A DNA stretch of 64,000 bases from Neohoeflea coraliihabitans. GTDB lineage: Bacteria > Pseudomonadota > Alphaproteobacteria > Rhizobiales > Rhizobiaceae. The DNA is taken from NCBI RefSeq assembly GCF_019334345.1, contig NZ_JAHWQX010000004.1, forward strand, positions 310,001 to 374,000. The letters are read 5' to 3'. The notes under the pieces are model-generated. The model was not told the DNA's origin. It worked only from the letters and a program-made list of their open reading frames with translations, and made no database searches. Both the position numbers and the translations under genes were made by a program. Position 1 is the first letter of the stretch; each line of letters starts with the position of its first letter. Shown in pieces: positions 18,731 through 30,241 of this stretch.

Positions 18731-19429
18731 ATGAGCCAGCCGAGAAAACCTGAACTGCGGCCCGACGCCCCGCCATTGCCACTGCTCGTGCAGTCGGCGG
18801 GCGTCTTCGCGGCGGCCACCGGCCTGTCGATCGCCGTCGCCGGCCAGATGGCTGGCGCCATGTTCGGCCTGATGCAAGGCGTGATGAGCGCCGCCGGCGC
18901 TGCCGCGCAGCAACCCGGAAATGTGCCGCGGCAGCCGGAACCGACGGCTGCCAAGCCGGTCGCCCCGGAACCGACGGCTGCCAAGCCGGCCGCCCCAAAA
19001 CCGACGGCTGCCAAGCCGGTCGCCAAAGCGAAGAGCGCCGCGGCTGCGGGCAAGCGCCGCAGCACCGTGGCGCGCCTGAAATCTGACGCCGATGCCGCCG
19101 CGCAGGCGGTTCGCGAGTCCGCTCCGGCTGCCGAGGCCAGCGCGGAGACGGCGGTCGCGGCGACAGCATTGCAGCCGGAAGACTATCGCCGTCCGCGCGA
19201 CATCGAACGGCCCGCCGCGCCCGATGACCTGAAGGCGATCTCCGGCATTGGACCGAAACTTGAACAGGTGCTCAACGGCCTGGGTGTGTGGACCTACGCA
19301 CAGATTGCCGACTGGACACCGAGCGAAATTGCCTGGGTCGATGACTACCTGCAGTTCAAGGGCCGCATCGGACGGGACGACTGGATCAGCCAGGCGGCAA
19401 ACCTCGCCGGGGTGACCAACGGGAAATAG
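18731..19429 (+). CDS. Membrane-anchored helix-hairpin-helix protein between nuoF and nuoG
   Basis: A 232-aa protein with a hydrophobic N-terminal region ([18 protein letters not shown] and on to about residue 55), a Pro/Ala/Lys-rich middle containing three near-perfect ten-residue repeats ([10 protein letters not shown] type), and a C-terminal helix-hairpin-helix-like domain of about 70 residues ([16 protein letters not shown]). That domain matches the NuoE C-terminus at most positions, including the flanking RP(A)xPDDLK and the GRIxRDDWI stretch, so one was probably copied from the other. The preceding bases contain GGAAGAGAGG. Role unknown; the location suggests a complex I accessory protein. 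Confidence 0.82.
   Translation: MSQPRKPELRPDAPPLPLLVQSAGVFAAATGLSIAVAGQMAGAMFGLMQGVMSAAGAAAQQPGNVPRQPEPTAAKPVAPEPTAAKPAAPKPTAAKPVAKAKSAAAAGKRRSTVARLKSDADAAAQAVRESAPAAEASAETAVAATALQPEDYRRPRDIERPAAPDDLKAISGIGPKLEQVLNGLGVWTYAQIADWTPSEIAWVDDYLQFKGRIGRDDWISQAANLAGVTNGK
18935..19024 (+). repeat. Three in-frame 30-bp repeats
   Basis: Units start at 18935, 18965 and 18995, each close to CCGGAACCGACGGCTGCCAA plus ten more bases, and encode [10 protein letters not shown]-like decapeptides in the linker of the 232-aa protein. The first two units are nearly identical, so recent slippage expansion is likely. Confidence 0.9.
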
Positions 19430-19647
19430 CAGCATGCGGCGACCGTTCGCGGCCGCCGGGTGGATGCGGATCGAAGAATTCGGGTGGGAAGCAGGCCCGC
19501 CGCTACCGCATGTCCTTGCCGCGTCAGGTGGTGACGCTTACAAGGGCGCCGGAGACCGCGGTCTGCACAATGCCGCCAGGCAGGATTGGGCAATCAGGCG
19601 CCGCCTTACAGCGGCACCAAGGTGCCACGGAAGAAAGTGTATTTGCG

Positions 19648-21729
19648 ATGGCGAACATCAAAGTCGACGGAAAAGAGATCGAGATTCCCGATCATTACAC
19701 GCTTCTCCAGGCGTGTGAGGAAGCCGGTGCCGAGGTGCCGCGCTTCTGTTTTCACGAACGGCTGTCGATTGCCGGCAATTGCCGCATGTGCCTCGTCGAG
19801 GTGAAAGGCGGGCCGCCGAAGCCGGCTGCCTCCTGCGCCATGAATGTGCGCGACCTGCGTCCCGGGCCGGAAGGCCAGCTTCCCGAAGTGTTCACCAACA
19901 CGCCGATGGTCAAGAAGGCCCGCGAAGGCGTGATGGAATTTCTGCTGATCAACCACCCGCTGGACTGCCCGATCTGCGATCAGGGCGGCGAATGCGATCT
20001 GCAGGACCAGGCCATGGCCTTTGGCATGGACAGTTCGCGCTTTGCGGAAAACAAGCGCGCCGTCGAGGACAAATATATCGGTCCGCTGGTCAAGACGATC
20101 ATGAACAGGTGCATTCACTGCACCCGCTGCGTGCGGTTCACCACCGAAGTCGCCGGCATTTCCGAGCTGGGGCTGATCGGCCGCGGCGAGGACGCCGAGA
20201 TCACCACCTATCTCGAACACGCCATGTCCTCCGAACTGCAGGGCAATGTCATCGACTTGTGCCCGGTCGGGGCACTGACCTCGCGCCCCTATGCCTTCCA
20301 GGCGCGGCCGTGGGAACTCGGCAAGACCGAATCGATCGATGTCATGGATGCCTGCGGCTCAGCAATTCGGGTCGACACGCGCGGCCGCGAAGTCATGCGC
20401 ATCATGCCGCGCATCAACGAGGCGATCAACGAAGAGTGGATCTCCGACAAGACGCGCTTTGTCTGGGACGGGCTGCGCACCCAGCGGCTTGACCGGCCCT
20501 ATGTCCGGGTCGACGGCCGCCTGCGCCCGGCGACCTGGCCGGAGGCCTTTGCCACCATCGCCGCGGCGGTCGGCAAGACCTCCGCCGATCGCATCGGTGC
20601 CATTGCCGGTGACCTCGCCACCGTCGAGGAAATGTACGCCCTCAAGACCCTGATGACGTCGCTTGGCTCGACCAACATCGACTGCCGCCAGGACGCCGCC
20701 GCCATCGATCCGTCAAAAGGCCGGGCCAGCTACCTGTTCAATCCGACCATCGAGGGCATCGAGGACGCGGACGCGATACTCATCATCGGCGCCAATCCAC
20801 GCTACGAGGCCAGCGTGCTCAACGCCCGCATCCGCAAGCGCTGGCGCATGGGCGATCTGCCGATCGGGGTGATCGGCGAGAATGTCGATCTGCGCTACGC
20901 CTATGAGCATCTCGGCACCGGTCCGGAAACGCTGAAGGAACTGGCCGACGGATCGATCAAGTTCCTCTCCAAGCTCAAGCGTGCCAAGCGGCCGATGATC
21001 ATTGTCGGGCAGGGCGCCCTGGCGCGCAAGGATGGCGCTGCCGTCCTCGCCCATGCGGCGCGCCTTGCCGACACGGTCAAGGCCACGGCCGGCGGCTGGA
21101 ACGGTTTTGCCGTGCTGCACACCGCCGCCTCGCGTGTCGGCGGGCTGGATCTCGGCTTTGTGCCGCGCAAGGGCGGTCTTGATGCCGCGGCAATGCTCAC
21201 CGATCTGGATGTGCTGTTCCTGCTCGGGGCCGACGAACTGCCCTTCGACCGCAAGACAGCTGGCTTCACGGTCTATATCGGTTCGCATGGCGACAATGGG
21301 GCGCACCACGCCGACGTCATCCTGCCCGGAGCGACCTACACCGAAAAGTCCGGGACCTACGTCAACACCGAAGGCCGCGTGCAGATGGCCAACCGCGCCG
21401 GTTTCGCGCCGGGTGAGGCCAAGGAAGACTGGGCCATCCTGCGCGCATTGTCGGATGCGCTCGGCGCCCGCCTGCCATTCGACTCGCTGCCGCAACTGCG
21501 CGCCGCGCTCTATGCCGATCACCCGCACTTTGCCGAGATCGACGAGATTGCCGCCGCCGATGCCGGTGTTATCGCCACGCTGGGGGCAAAACCCGGTCGA
21601 ATTGGCAAATCGCCGTTTGCGTCTCCGGTCAAAGACTTTTATTTGACCAATCCAATCGCCCGCGCATCAGCCGTGATGGCCGAATGTTCGGCCTTGGCGA
21701 AAAACGCCGCACCGATTGCGGCGGAATAG
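19648..21729 (+). CDS. nuoG: NADH-quinone oxidoreductase subunit G
   Basis: A 693-aa 75-kDa-type subunit that wires electrons from NuoE/F toward NuoB/I. The N-terminal ferredoxin-like domain has [17 protein letters not shown] ([2Fe-2S] N1b ligands), followed by [19 protein letters not shown] and [11 protein letters not shown] with cysteine clusters for N4 and N5, then a molybdopterin-oxidoreductase-like domain that has lost its cofactor. ATG 19648 matches the family start ([14 protein letters not shown]); the open frame upstream to 19510 is not conserved-looking. The 218-bp gap before it is unusually long for this operon. Confidence 0.97.
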   Translation: MANIKVDGKEIEIPDHYTLLQACEEAGAEVPRFCFHERLSIAGNCRMCLVEVKGGPPKPAASCAMNVRDLRPGPEGQLPEVFTNTPMVKKAREGVMEFLLINHPLDCPICDQGGECDLQDQAMAFGMDSSRFAENKRAVEDKYIGPLVKTIMNRCIHCTRCVRFTTEVAGISELGLIGRGEDAEITTYLEHAMSSELQGNVIDLCPVGALTSRPYAFQARPWELGKTESIDVMDACGSAIRVDTRGREVMRIMPRINEAINEEWISDKTRFVWDGLRTQRLDRPYVRVDGRLRPATWPEAFATIAAAVGKTSADRIGAIAGDLATVEEMYALKTLMTSLGSTNIDCRQDAAAIDPSKGRASYLFNPTIEGIEDADAILIIGANPRYEASVLNARIRKRWRMGDLPIGVIGENVDLRYAYEHLGTGPETLKELADGSIKFLSKLKRAKRPMIIVGQGALARKDGAAVLAHAARLADTVKATAGGWNGFAVLHTAASRVGGLDLGFVPRKGGLDAAAMLTDLDVLFLLGADELPFDRKTAGFTVYIGSHGDNGAHHADVILPGATYTEKSGTYVNTEGRVQMANRAGFAPGEAKEDWAILRALSDALGARLPFDSLPQLRAALYADHPHFAEIDEIAAADAGVIATLGAKPGRIGKSPFASPVKDFYLTNPIARASAVMAECSALAKNAAPIAAE

Positions 21730-21744
21730 GGCAGGAAAGGGATC

Positions 21745-22791
21745 ATGGAAGGCTTTTTGACAACCTATGTCTGGCCAGGGCTGATCATGGTGGCGCAATC
21801 ATTGCTGCTGCTGGTCTCGCTCCTGATTTTCATCGCCTACATCCTGTATGCCGACCGCAAGGTCTGGGCGGCGGTGCAGATGCGTCGCGGTCCGAACGTC
21901 GTCGGCCCCTGGGGATTGTTCCAGTCCTTTGCCGATCTGCTCAAATTCGTCTTCAAGGAACCGGTCATCCCGGCCGGCGCCGACAAGACGGTGTTCCTTC
22001 TGGCGCCGCTGGTCGCAGTGACGCTGGCGCTCGCCACCTGGGCGGTCGTGCCCGTCAGCGCCGGCTGGGTGATCGCCGACATCAATGTCGGAATTCTCTA
22101 CATCTTCGCCATTTCCTCGCTCGAGGTGTACGGCATCATCATGGGCGGCTGGGCCTCCAACTCGAAATATCCCTTCCTCGGTGCCCTGCGCTCGGCGGCA
22201 CAGATGGTTTCCTATGAAGTCTCGATCGGCTTTGTCATCGTTGCCGTTCTGCTCGGGGTCGGCTCGCTCAACCTGACCGACATCGTCATGGCCCAGCATG
22301 ACGGCATCGGCACACGCCTCGGTCTGCCGCCGTCGCTGCTGGACTGGCACTGGCTGTCGCTCTTCCCGCTGTTCATCATCTTCTTCATCTCGGCGCTGGC
22401 CGAGACCAACCGGCCACCCTTCGACCTGCCGGAAGCCGAATCCGAACTGGTTGCCGGCTTCATGGTCGAGTATGGCTCGACCCCCTACATGATGTTCATG
22501 CTCGGCGAATATGCCGCCATCACCCTGATGTGCGCCCTGACGACGATCATGTTTCTCGGCGGCTGGCTGCCACCTGTCGACATCGCCATCCTCAACTGGG
22601 TTCCGGGCATCTTCTGGTTCGTTCTCAAGGCGGCGCTGGTCTTCTTCATGTTCGCCATGGTCAAGGCCTTCGTGCCGCGCTACCGCTACGATCAGCTGAT
22701 GCGGCTTGGCTGGAAGGTCTTTCTGCCGCTGTCCCTTCTCATGCTCGTCATCGTCGCCTTCTTCCTGAAACTGACGGGGACAGCGCCGTGA
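21745..22791 (+). CDS. nuoH: NADH-quinone oxidoreductase subunit H
   Basis: A 348-aa, eight-helix membrane subunit at the heel of complex I, which closes the quinone channel and links quinone chemistry to proton pumping. The segments [20 protein letters not shown] and [20 protein letters not shown], with their conserved acidic residues, are diagnostic. The gene starts 15 bp after nuoG. Confidence 0.98.
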   Translation: MEGFLTTYVWPGLIMVAQSLLLLVSLLIFIAYILYADRKVWAAVQMRRGPNVVGPWGLFQSFADLLKFVFKEPVIPAGADKTVFLLAPLVAVTLALATWAVVPVSAGWVIADINVGILYIFAISSLEVYGIIMGGWASNSKYPFLGALRSAAQMVSYEVSIGFVIVAVLLGVGSLNLTDIVMAQHDGIGTRLGLPPSLLDWHWLSLFPLFIIFFISALAETNRPPFDLPEAESELVAGFMVEYGSTPYMMFMLGEYAAITLMCALTTIMFLGGWLPPVDIAILNWVPGIFWFVLKAALVFFMFAMVKAFVPRYRYDQLMRLGWKVFLPLSLLMLVIVAFFLKLTGTAP

Positions 22792-22846
22792 TGCCTGCCG
22801 ACACCCGTTTCCGGCGTCCCTCCGGCCGCCTGAAAGGAGCTTGACA

Positions 22847-23335
22847 ATGGGTCTGGCCCAAACCGCCAAATCGCTCTTTCTGCTTGAATTCGTCAGCGCC
22901 TTCTTCCTGTCGATGCGTTACTTCTTCGCACCGAAATCGACGCTGAACTATCCGCATGAGAAGGGCCCGATCAGCCCGCGCTTTCGCGGTGAGCATGCGC
23001 TGCGCCGCTATCCGAACGGCGAGGAGCGCTGCATTGCCTGCAAGCTGTGCGAAGCCATCTGCCCGGCCCAGGCGATCACCATCGAAGCCGGGCCGCGCCG
23101 CAACGACGGCACCCGCCGCACGGTGCGCTATGACATCGACATGGTCAAATGCATCTATTGCGGCTTCTGCCAGGAAGCCTGCCCGGTCGATGCCATCGTC
23201 GAGGGGCCGAATTTCGAGTTCGCCACGGAAACCCGGGAAGAACTCTACTATGACAAGGACCGGCTGCTCGCCAATGGCGACCGCTGGGAACGGGAGATCG
23301 CGCGCAACCTCGTGCTCGACTCGCCCTACCGCTAA
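22847..23335 (+). CDS. nuoI: NADH-quinone oxidoreductase subunit I
   Basis: A 162-aa 8Fe-ferredoxin-type subunit with clusters N6a and N6b. Both CxxCxxCxxxCP motifs are present: [12 protein letters not shown] and [12 protein letters not shown]. An amphipathic N-terminal helix ([18 protein letters not shown]) lies on the membrane. ATG 22847 has AGGAG eight bases before it; TTG 22841 sits too close to that site. Confidence 0.98.
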   Translation: MGLAQTAKSLFLLEFVSAFFLSMRYFFAPKSTLNYPHEKGPISPRFRGEHALRRYPNGEERCIACKLCEAICPAQAITIEAGPRRNDGTRRTVRYDIDMVKCIYCGFCQEACPVDAIVEGPNFEFATETREELYYDKDRLLANGDRWEREIARNLVLDSPYR

Positions 23336-23478
23336 CGGGCGGTGCAACAACCGGCCGGGACACCGATTTGACGGGGTCCGGGCCTGACAAAACAGCCGCC
23401 GGTGGCAAGGATTTGCGCCGGGGGCCTTCGCGGGAGGGCAGTCGCCTTGTCCCGGGGGAAGACGAAAAGGCACGGATC

Positions 23479-24093
23479 ATGGGTCTTCAGGCTCTATTCT
23501 TCTACATCTTCGCCTTCGTGGCAGTGGCCTCGGCCTTCATGGTGATTGCGGCGCGCAATCCCGTGCATTCGGTGCTGTTTCTGATCCTGACCTTCTTCAA
23601 CGCTGCCGGCCTGTTTCTGCTCACCGGCGCCGAATTCCTGGCGATGATCCTCCTGGTGGTCTATGTCGGCGCCGTTGCGGTTCTCTTCCTGTTTGTCGTC
23701 ATGATGCTCGACATCGACTTCGCCGAATTGCGCGCCGGTGTTCTCGAATACGCCCCGGTCGGCGCGCTGATCGGCGTCATTCTCGTCGCCGAGCTGATCG
23801 TCGTATTGGCCGGCAACGCCTTCACCAGCAATGCCGCCGGGACCGGCGCCAGCCCGATTCCGCTGCCCTCCGAACGCACCAACACGGCCGCTCTCGGCGA
23901 TGTGCTGTACACCAACTACATCTATTTCTTCCAGATCGCCGGACTGATCCTGTTCGTCGCCATGATCGGCGCCATCGTGTTGACGCTCAGGCACCGCACC
24001 GACATCAAACGCCAGGATATTTCCCGCCAGGTGGCACGCACGCCGGAGGCCTCGGTCGAGGTCGTCAAGGTCAAGCCCGGCCAGGGCATCTGA
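23479..24093 (+). CDS. nuoJ: NADH-quinone oxidoreductase subunit J
   Basis: A 204-aa membrane subunit with five hydrophobic segments and the conserved helix-3 stretch [21 protein letters not shown], which contains the pi-bulge region involved in coupling. ATG 23479 follows a 143-bp gap in which the frame is open but not protein-like. Confidence 0.96.
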   Translation: MGLQALFFYIFAFVAVASAFMVIAARNPVHSVLFLILTFFNAAGLFLLTGAEFLAMILLVVYVGAVAVLFLFVVMMLDIDFAELRAGVLEYAPVGALIGVILVAELIVVLAGNAFTSNAAGTGASPIPLPSERTNTAALGDVLYTNYIYFFQIAGLILFVAMIGAIVLTLRHRTDIKRQDISRQVARTPEASVEVVKVKPGQGI

Positions 24094-24110
24094 GGGAAGG
24101 GGACACAGAC

Positions 24111-24419
24111 ATGGAAATCGGACTTTCCCATTATCTCACGGTCTCGGCGATCCTGTTCACGCTTGGCGTGTTCGGCATCTTCCTGAACCGCAAGAATGTT
24201 ATCGTCATCCTGATGTCGATCGAGCTGATCCTGCTCGCCGTCAACATCAACATGGTGGCCTTCTCGATGCACCTCAATGATCTGGTTGGCCAGGTTTTTG
24301 CGCTGTTCATTCTCACCGTTGCCGCGGCTGAAGCGGCGATCGGACTGGCGATCCTCGTCGTCTTCTACCGCAACCGCGGATCGATCGCTGTCGAAGACGT
24401 CAACATGATGAAGGGCTGA
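24111..24419 (+). CDS. nuoK: NADH-quinone oxidoreductase subunit K
   Basis: A 102-aa, three-helix Mrp-type subunit homologous to MrpC. The helix with the coupling glutamates is visible as [18 protein letters not shown] and the following [13 protein letters not shown]. Starts 17 bp after nuoJ with GGAAGGGGA upstream. Confidence 0.98.
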   Translation: MEIGLSHYLTVSAILFTLGVFGIFLNRKNVIVILMSIELILLAVNINMVAFSMHLNDLVGQVFALFILTVAAAEAAIGLAILVVFYRNRGSIAVEDVNMMKG

Positions 24420-24427
24420 GGCCGGAT

Positions 24428-26404
24428 ATGTATCACCTGATCGTCTTCCTCCCGCTCATCGGCGCGATCATTGCCGGCCTGTTCGGCCGCTCGATCGGCG
24501 CCAAGGCGTCGGAATATGTCACCTCGCTGTTCCTCGTCGTGGCGGCCGTTTTGTCCTGGGTCGCCTTCTTTACCGTCGCCCTCGGCGAGGGTGAGACAGT
24601 GCGCGTGCCGGTTCTGCAATGGGTGCAATCGGGCAATCTCGACGTCGACTGGGCCCTGCGCATCGATACATTGACCGCGGTGATGCTGGTCGTCGTCAAC
24701 ACCGTCTCATCGCTGGTGCACATCTATTCCATCGGCTACATGCACAACGATCCGCACCGGCCGCGCTTCTTCGCCTATCTGTCGCTCTTCACCTTCATGA
24801 TGCTGATGCTGGTGACCTCCGACAATCTGTTGCAGATGTTCTTCGGCTGGGAAGGCGTCGGGCTCGCCTCCTATCTGCTGATCGGCTTCTGGTTCAAGAA
24901 GCCATCCGCCAACGCCGCCGCGATGAAGGCGTTCATCGTCAACCGCGTCGGCGACTTCGGCTTCATTCTCGGCATCTTCGGCATTTTCGTCCTGTTCGGC
25001 GCCATCAATTTCGATCCGATCTTCGCCAATGCGGCTGACATCGCCCAGGGCGGCGGCCCGGCGGTGATCGATCTGTTCGGCATGGAACTCAATAGCGGCG
25101 ACGCCCTGACCTGGGTCTGCCTGCTGCTGTTTCTCGGCGCCATGGGCAAGTCGGCCCAGTTCCTGCTGCACACCTGGCTGCCCGACGCCATGGAAGGCCC
25201 GACGCCGGTTTCGGCGCTCATTCATGCCGCCACCATGGTCACCGCCGGCGTCTTTCTGGTCGCCCGCATGTCGCCGATTTTCGAATTGTCGCCTGACGCT
25301 CTGGTCGTCGTCACCATCGTCGGCGCCATCACTGCCTTTTTCGCCGCCACCGTCGGTCTGGTGCAGAACGACATCAAGCGCGTCATCGCCTATTCCACCT
25401 GCTCGCAGCTCGGCTACATGTTCGTGGCACTCGGCATCGGCGCCTATGGTGCGGCGATCTTCCACCTGTTCACCCACGCCTTCTTCAAGGCGCTGTTGTT
25501 CCTTGGCGCCGGCTCGGTGATCCACTCGGTCTCCGACGAGCAGGACATGCGCCGCATGGGCGGGCTGCGCAAGCACATTCCGATGACCTACTGGATGATG
25601 ATCATCGGCACCCTGGCGCTGACCGGTGTCGGCATTCCCTTCACCATCATCGGCACTGCTGGCTTCTTCTCGAAGGACTTCATCATCGAGGCGGCCTTCG
25701 CAGCGCAAAGCCCGGTTTCGGCCATGGCCTTCACGCTGCTGGTGATCGCCGCTCTGTTCACCAGCTTCTATTCCTGGCGCCTGATCTTCATGACCTTCCA
25801 TGGCAAGCCGCGCGCCTCCGCCGACGTCATGCACCATGTCCATGAATCCCCGCCGGTGATGCTCGTGCCGCTCTACATCCTGGCCGCCGGCGCCCTGTTG
25901 GCCGGTATCCTGTTCAAGGAATTCTTCTTCGGCCATGACTACGGGCCGTTCTGGCGCGAGGCTCTGTTCACCCTGCCGGAAAACCAGATCCTCGAGGACT
26001 TTCACCACGTTCCCGGTCTCGTCGCCCTGGCGCCGTTCTTTGCCATGCTGATCGGGCTGGCGACCGCCTGGTACTTCTACATCCGCTCGCCGGAGACACC
26101 GAAGCGTCTCGCCCGCGAGCACAACGGTCTGTATAAATTCCTGCTCAACAAGTGGTATTTCGACGAGCTTTACGACTTCCTGTTTGTCCGTCCGGCCATG
26201 CGGCTTGGCGCCTTCCTGTGGAAGAAGGGGGACCAGGCGACCATCGACGGCCTCGGTCCTGATGGCATTGCCGCGCGAGTCAACGATATCACCGGGCGGC
26301 TCGTGCGCCTGCAGACCGGCTACCTCTACCACTATGCATTCGTCATGCTGATCGGTGTTGCGGCACTGATCACCTGGATGATGCTCGGGAGTGCATTTCG
26401 ATGA
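24428..26404 (+). CDS. nuoL: NADH-quinone oxidoreductase subunit L
   Basis: A 658-aa antiporter-like proton-pumping subunit at the far end of the membrane arm. The region [18 protein letters not shown] carries the key glutamate, [20 protein letters not shown] the key lysine, and the C-terminal third contains the long lateral helix and last membrane helix. Overlaps nuoM by 4 bp (ATGA). Confidence 0.98.
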   Translation: MYHLIVFLPLIGAIIAGLFGRSIGAKASEYVTSLFLVVAAVLSWVAFFTVALGEGETVRVPVLQWVQSGNLDVDWALRIDTLTAVMLVVVNTVSSLVHIYSIGYMHNDPHRPRFFAYLSLFTFMMLMLVTSDNLLQMFFGWEGVGLASYLLIGFWFKKPSANAAAMKAFIVNRVGDFGFILGIFGIFVLFGAINFDPIFANAADIAQGGGPAVIDLFGMELNSGDALTWVCLLLFLGAMGKSAQFLLHTWLPDAMEGPTPVSALIHAATMVTAGVFLVARMSPIFELSPDALVVVTIVGAITAFFAATVGLVQNDIKRVIAYSTCSQLGYMFVALGIGAYGAAIFHLFTHAFFKALLFLGAGSVIHSVSDEQDMRRMGGLRKHIPMTYWMMIIGTLALTGVGIPFTIIGTAGFFSKDFIIEAAFAAQSPVSAMAFTLLVIAALFTSFYSWRLIFMTFHGKPRASADVMHHVHESPPVMLVPLYILAAGALLAGILFKEFFFGHDYGPFWREALFTLPENQILEDFHHVPGLVALAPFFAMLIGLATAWYFYIRSPETPKRLAREHNGLYKFLLNKWYFDELYDFLFVRPAMRLGAFLWKKGDQATIDGLGPDGIAARVNDITGRLVRLQTGYLYHYAFVMLIGVAALITWMMLGSAFR

Positions 26405-27948
26405 TCGACTGGCCCATTCTCACCGTCGTCACCTTCATCCCGCTGGTGACGGTGCTGTTCATCCTGCCGATTCGGGATGACACGGAAACGGGGCGCCGCA
26501 ACATCCGCAATGTGGCGCTGCTCGGCACCGTCTTCACCTTCATCCTGTCGCTGTTCGTGCTGGCCGGCTTCGATCCCGCCGATCCCGGCTTCCAGATGGT
26601 CGAGAACCTGCCCCTGGCGGGCGCCGCCTTCACCTATGCGATGGGTGTCGACGGCATTTCGGTTCTGTTCGTCATCCTGACAACCTTCCTCATGCCGCTG
26701 TGCATCCTGGCCAGCTGGCGCTCGGTGGACACCCGCGTGCGCGACTACATGGTCGCATTCCTGATCCTCGAAACGATGATGATCGGCGTCTTCTGTGCCC
26801 TCGACATCGTCCTGTTCTACGTCTTCTTCGAGGCCGGGCTGATCCCGATGTTCATCATCATCGGTGTCTGGGGCGGCAAGCGCCGCGTCTATGCCTCCTT
26901 CAAGTTCTTCCTCTACACGCTGCTCGGCTCGGTCCTGATGCTGCTGGCCATCATGGCGATGTTCTGGGATGCCGGCACGACCAATATCGCGGAACTGCTG
27001 ACCCACGATTTCCCCGCCTCGATGCAGACATGGCTGTGGCTGGCCTTCTTCGCCTCCTTTGCCGTGAAGATGCCGATGTGGCCGGTGCACACCTGGCTAC
27101 CCGACGCCCACGTCGAGGCGCCGACGGCGGGATCGGTGATTCTTGCCGGCATTCTCTTGAAGCTCGGCGGCTATGGCTTCCTGCGCTTTTCGCTGCCGAT
27201 GTTTCCGCTCGCCTCGGCCGATTTCGCGCCCTTCATCTTCACCCTCTCGGTCGTCGCCATCATCTACACCTCGCTGGTCGCCCTGATGCAGGACGACATG
27301 AAGAAGCTGATTGCCTATTCCTCGGTCGCGCACATGGGCTACGTCACCATGGGCATCTTCGCCGCCAACATGCAGGGCATCCAGGGCGCCATTTTCCAGA
27401 TGATCAGCCATGGCCTCGTCTCGGGGGCGCTGTTCCTCTGTGTCGGCGTCGTCTATGACCGTCTGCACACCCGCGAGATCGCCGCCTATGGCGGGCTGGC
27501 CAACACGATGCCGAAATATGCCACCGCCTTCCTTGTCTTCACCATGGCCAATGTCGGCCTGCCGGGGACCTCGGGCTTTGTCGGCGAGTTTCTCACCCTG
27601 GTCGGCGCCTTCCGCGCCAACACCTGGGTCGCTTTTTTTGCCGCCATCGGCGTCATCCTTTCGGCCGCCTATGCCCTCTGGCTCTACCGCCGGGTGATCT
27701 TCGGTGCGCTCGAGAAGGAGAGCCTGAAGGCGATGCTCGATCTGTCGGGCCGGGAAAAGATCCTGCTCTACCCGCTGATCGCCCTTGTCATCCTCTTCGG
27801 CGTCTATCCGGCACCGATCCTTGATGCGACGGCCGCCTCGGTGGAGGCCCTCATCTTCAACTATACCGCTTCGCTTGATGCGGCTCGGACGGTTGCCGGT
27901 ACGGCAGCGCAGACCGTGGCCGACTCCGTGGCGCAGACCACGCGCTAA
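26401..27948 (+). CDS. nuoM: NADH-quinone oxidoreductase subunit M
   Basis: A 515-aa antiporter-like subunit of the membrane arm. [18 protein letters not shown] (key Glu) and [20 protein letters not shown] (key Lys) are conserved. Its C-terminus extends by about 30 Ala/Thr/Val-rich residues ([19 protein letters not shown]). Confidence 0.98.
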   Translation: MIDWPILTVVTFIPLVTVLFILPIRDDTETGRRNIRNVALLGTVFTFILSLFVLAGFDPADPGFQMVENLPLAGAAFTYAMGVDGISVLFVILTTFLMPLCILASWRSVDTRVRDYMVAFLILETMMIGVFCALDIVLFYVFFEAGLIPMFIIIGVWGGKRRVYASFKFFLYTLLGSVLMLLAIMAMFWDAGTTNIAELLTHDFPASMQTWLWLAFFASFAVKMPMWPVHTWLPDAHVEAPTAGSVILAGILLKLGGYGFLRFSLPMFPLASADFAPFIFTLSVVAIIYTSLVALMQDDMKKLIAYSSVAHMGYVTMGIFAANMQGIQGAIFQMISHGLVSGALFLCVGVVYDRLHTREIAAYGGLANTMPKYATAFLVFTMANVGLPGTSGFVGEFLTLVGAFRANTWVAFFAAIGVILSAAYALWLYRRVIFGALEKESLKAMLDLSGREKILLYPLIALVILFGVYPAPILDATAASVEALIFNYTASLDAARTVAGTAAQTVADSVAQTTR

Positions 27949-27968
27949 ATGCGACAGGAACGACGCAC

Positions 27969-29411
27969 ATGACCGCAGAACTCCTCTATTCAAGCCTGCA
28001 GCTGTCCATCCCCGAGCTGATGCTCGCGGCGGGCGCCATGGTGCTCCTGATGGTCGGGGTGTTTTCCGGCGAGCGCTCGGTGACATTGGTCAACGGCCTC
28101 GCCGTCGCCCTGTTGATCATGGCCGGGCTCTGGCTCGTCCTGTTCACCGGCGACGGAGCCGCCTATGGCGGCGCTTTCCTGTCCGACCCGTTCGCCCGCT
28201 TCATGAAGGTCGTGGCGCTGATCGGCTCGATCACCGCCATGGTGATGACCGTCGGCCATGCCAAGTCCGAGCGGATCGACCGCTTCGAGTTCCCGGTCCT
28301 CATCGTTCTTGCCACGCTCGGCATCATGCTGATGATCGCCGCCAATGATCTGATCGCCCTTTATCTCGGTCTCGAACTGCAATCGCTGGCGCTGTATGTC
28401 GTCGCCGCCATCAATCGCGATTCCGTGCGTTCGACGGAAGCAGGCCTGAAATATTTCGTTCTCGGCGCCTTGTCCTCCGGCATGCTGCTTTACGGCGCGT
28501 CGCTGGTCTACGGCTACACCGGCTTCACAGGCTTCGATGAAATCGCCGCCGTGCTGTCGGACGGCGAACGCCCGCTTGGCCTGGTCTTCGGCCTCGTCTT
28601 CCTGCTGACCGGCATCGCCTTCAAGATCTCCGCCGTGCCCTTTCACATGTGGACCCCGGACGTCTATGAGGGCGCTCCGACACCGGTCACCGCCTTTTTC
28701 GCGGCGGCCCCGAAGATCGCCGCCATGGCCCTGTTCATCCGCGTCACCCATGCCGCCTTCGCGCCGATCGCCATCGACTGGCAGCAGATCGTCGTCTTCC
28801 TGGCCATCGCCTCGATGGTCCTCGGCTCGTTCGCGGCCATCGGACAGACCAACATCAAGCGCCTGATGGCCTATTCCTCGATCGGTCACATGGGCTATGC
28901 GCTGGTCGGGCTTGCCGCCGGCACCCAGGCGGGCGTGCGCGGTGTCATCATCTACATGCTGGTCTACATGGTCATGACGCTCGGCACCTTCGCCTGCATT
29001 CTCGCCATGCGGCGCAAGGAGGAAGGCAATGTCGAGCAGATCGACGAACTCGCCGGCCTGTCGAGCACCAATCCCTTCATGGCGACGGTGATGACCATCT
29101 TCATGTTTTCGCTGGCCGGCATTCCGCCGCTCGGCGGCTTCTTTGCCAAATACGTCGTCTTTGCCGCCGCGATCGAGGCCGAGCTCTACTGGCTGGCGGT
29201 GATCGGCGTGCTCGCTTCGGTGGTCGGCGCCTACTATTACCTGCGCATCGTCAAGATCATCTGGTTCGACACCCCGGCACCGCAGTTCGCACCGGTCGCC
29301 GGTGAGCTGAAACTGGTCTTCGGCGTCTCCGGCCTGTTCATCCTCGGCTACATGCTGGTTGCCAGCCCGCTCGGGCTTGCAGCCAATGTCGCCGCGGCAT
29401 CCTTCTTTTAA
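27969..29411 (+). CDS. nuoN: NADH-quinone oxidoreductase subunit N
   Basis: A 480-aa antiporter-like subunit next to Nuo[19 protein letters not shown] and [20 protein letters not shown] (key Lys) are the diagnostic segments. Last gene of the nuo set; birA starts 5 bp later, so transcription probably continues. Confidence 0.98.
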   Translation: MTAELLYSSLQLSIPELMLAAGAMVLLMVGVFSGERSVTLVNGLAVALLIMAGLWLVLFTGDGAAYGGAFLSDPFARFMKVVALIGSITAMVMTVGHAKSERIDRFEFPVLIVLATLGIMLMIAANDLIALYLGLELQSLALYVVAAINRDSVRSTEAGLKYFVLGALSSGMLLYGASLVYGYTGFTGFDEIAAVLSDGERPLGLVFGLVFLLTGIAFKISAVPFHMWTPDVYEGAPTPVTAFFAAAPKIAAMALFIRVTHAAFAPIAIDWQQIVVFLAIASMVLGSFAAIGQTNIKRLMAYSSIGHMGYALVGLAAGTQAGVRGVIIYMLVYMVMTLGTFACILAMRRKEEGNVEQIDELAGLSSTNPFMATVMTIFMFSLAGIPPLGGFFAKYVVFAAAIEAELYWLAVIGVLASVVGAYYYLRIVKIIWFDTPAPQFAPVAGELKLVFGVSGLFILGYMLVASPLGLAANVAAASFF

Positions 29412-29416
29412 CGCGT

Positions 29417-30241
29417 GTGACGACACCAGCGCTCACAAAGACGGCGTTTCGCCACCTGCCGCTCGGTGATGTCGGCTCGACCAACACCGAGGCCCTGAAG
29501 CGGGCGCGGGCCGGAGAGGCCTCCGGCCTGTGGATTACCGCCGATCGCCAGCTCGACGGCCGCGGCCGGCGCGGCCGGCCCTGGACCTCGGAAAGCGGCA
29601 ATCTCTACGCCTCGTTGCTCTTGATCGATCCTGCGCCGATAACACAGCTCGGCTCGTTGCCGCTGGTCGTTGCCATCGCCGTGCATAATGCGATCGCCAT
29701 GCTCTTGCCCCCCGATGCCGGCCAGTTGGCCATCAAGTGGCCGAACGACATTCTCATCAATGGCGCCAAGACCTGCGGCATACTGCTTGAGAGCGAAGTC
29801 TTGCCGGACGGCTCGCGCGCCGTCGTCGCCGGTTGTGGTGTCAACATCGCCCACCATCCGGCCCGCACCGACTATGCATCAACGCGGCTGAACGACCATG
29901 CGATGTCGGCGTCGCCGCAGGAATTTTTCGCGCGGCTGTTCGTCACGATGGAAGAGACGCTGAACGATTGGGACAGCGGGCGCGGCCTTTCGCGCATCCG
30001 CGCCGCCTGGCTCGAACGCGCCGCCGGAGTCGGCCAGCCGATCACCGTGCGTTTGCCAGACAGCGAGATTAGTGGTCTCTTTAAGGACATTGATGCCGAT
30101 GGTCGTCTGATCTTGGCGCTCCCGGACGGCGGCACGAGGACCTTCGCCGCGGGCGATGTCTTTTTTCCCGCGGCAGCTTCGCGCCCCGACAATCCCGCTG
30201 AAGCGGCGACAGATATGCCCGTCAGACAGGAAACCCCATGA
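29417..30241 (+). CDS. birA: Biotin--[acetyl-CoA-carboxylase] ligase
   Basis: A 274-aa biotin protein ligase that activates biotin as the adenylate and transfers it to carrier-protein lysines. The adenylate-binding loop is GRGRRGR (48-54), followed by KWPNDIL and GILLESE. There is no N-terminal winged-helix domain, so it cannot be a BirA-type repressor. GTG start at 29417; 4-bp overlap (ATGA) with the RNase J gene. nuoN-birA-rnj is a conserved rhizobial arrangement. Confidence 0.96.
   Translation: MTTPALTKTAFRHLPLGDVGSTNTEALKRARAGEASGLWITADRQLDGRGRRGRPWTSESGNLYASLLLIDPAPITQLGSLPLVVAIAVHNAIAMLLPPDAGQLAIKWPNDILINGAKTCGILLESEVLPDGSRAVVAGCGVNIAHHPARTDYASTRLNDHAMSASPQEFFARLFVTMEETLNDWDSGRGLSRIRAAWLERAAGVGQPITVRLPDSEISGLFKDIDADGRLILALPDGGTRTFAAGDVFFPAAASRPDNPAEAATDMPVRQETP

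Noticed and set aside
19434-19718. 94-codon frame between the HhH protein gene and nuoG
   Set aside because: It runs into nuoG in another frame, has no ribosome binding site, and its product is not protein-like.
22791-22844. 17-codon frame between nuoH and nuoI
   Set aside because: Very short, no ribosome binding site of its own, no hydrophobic or conserved-looking pattern.
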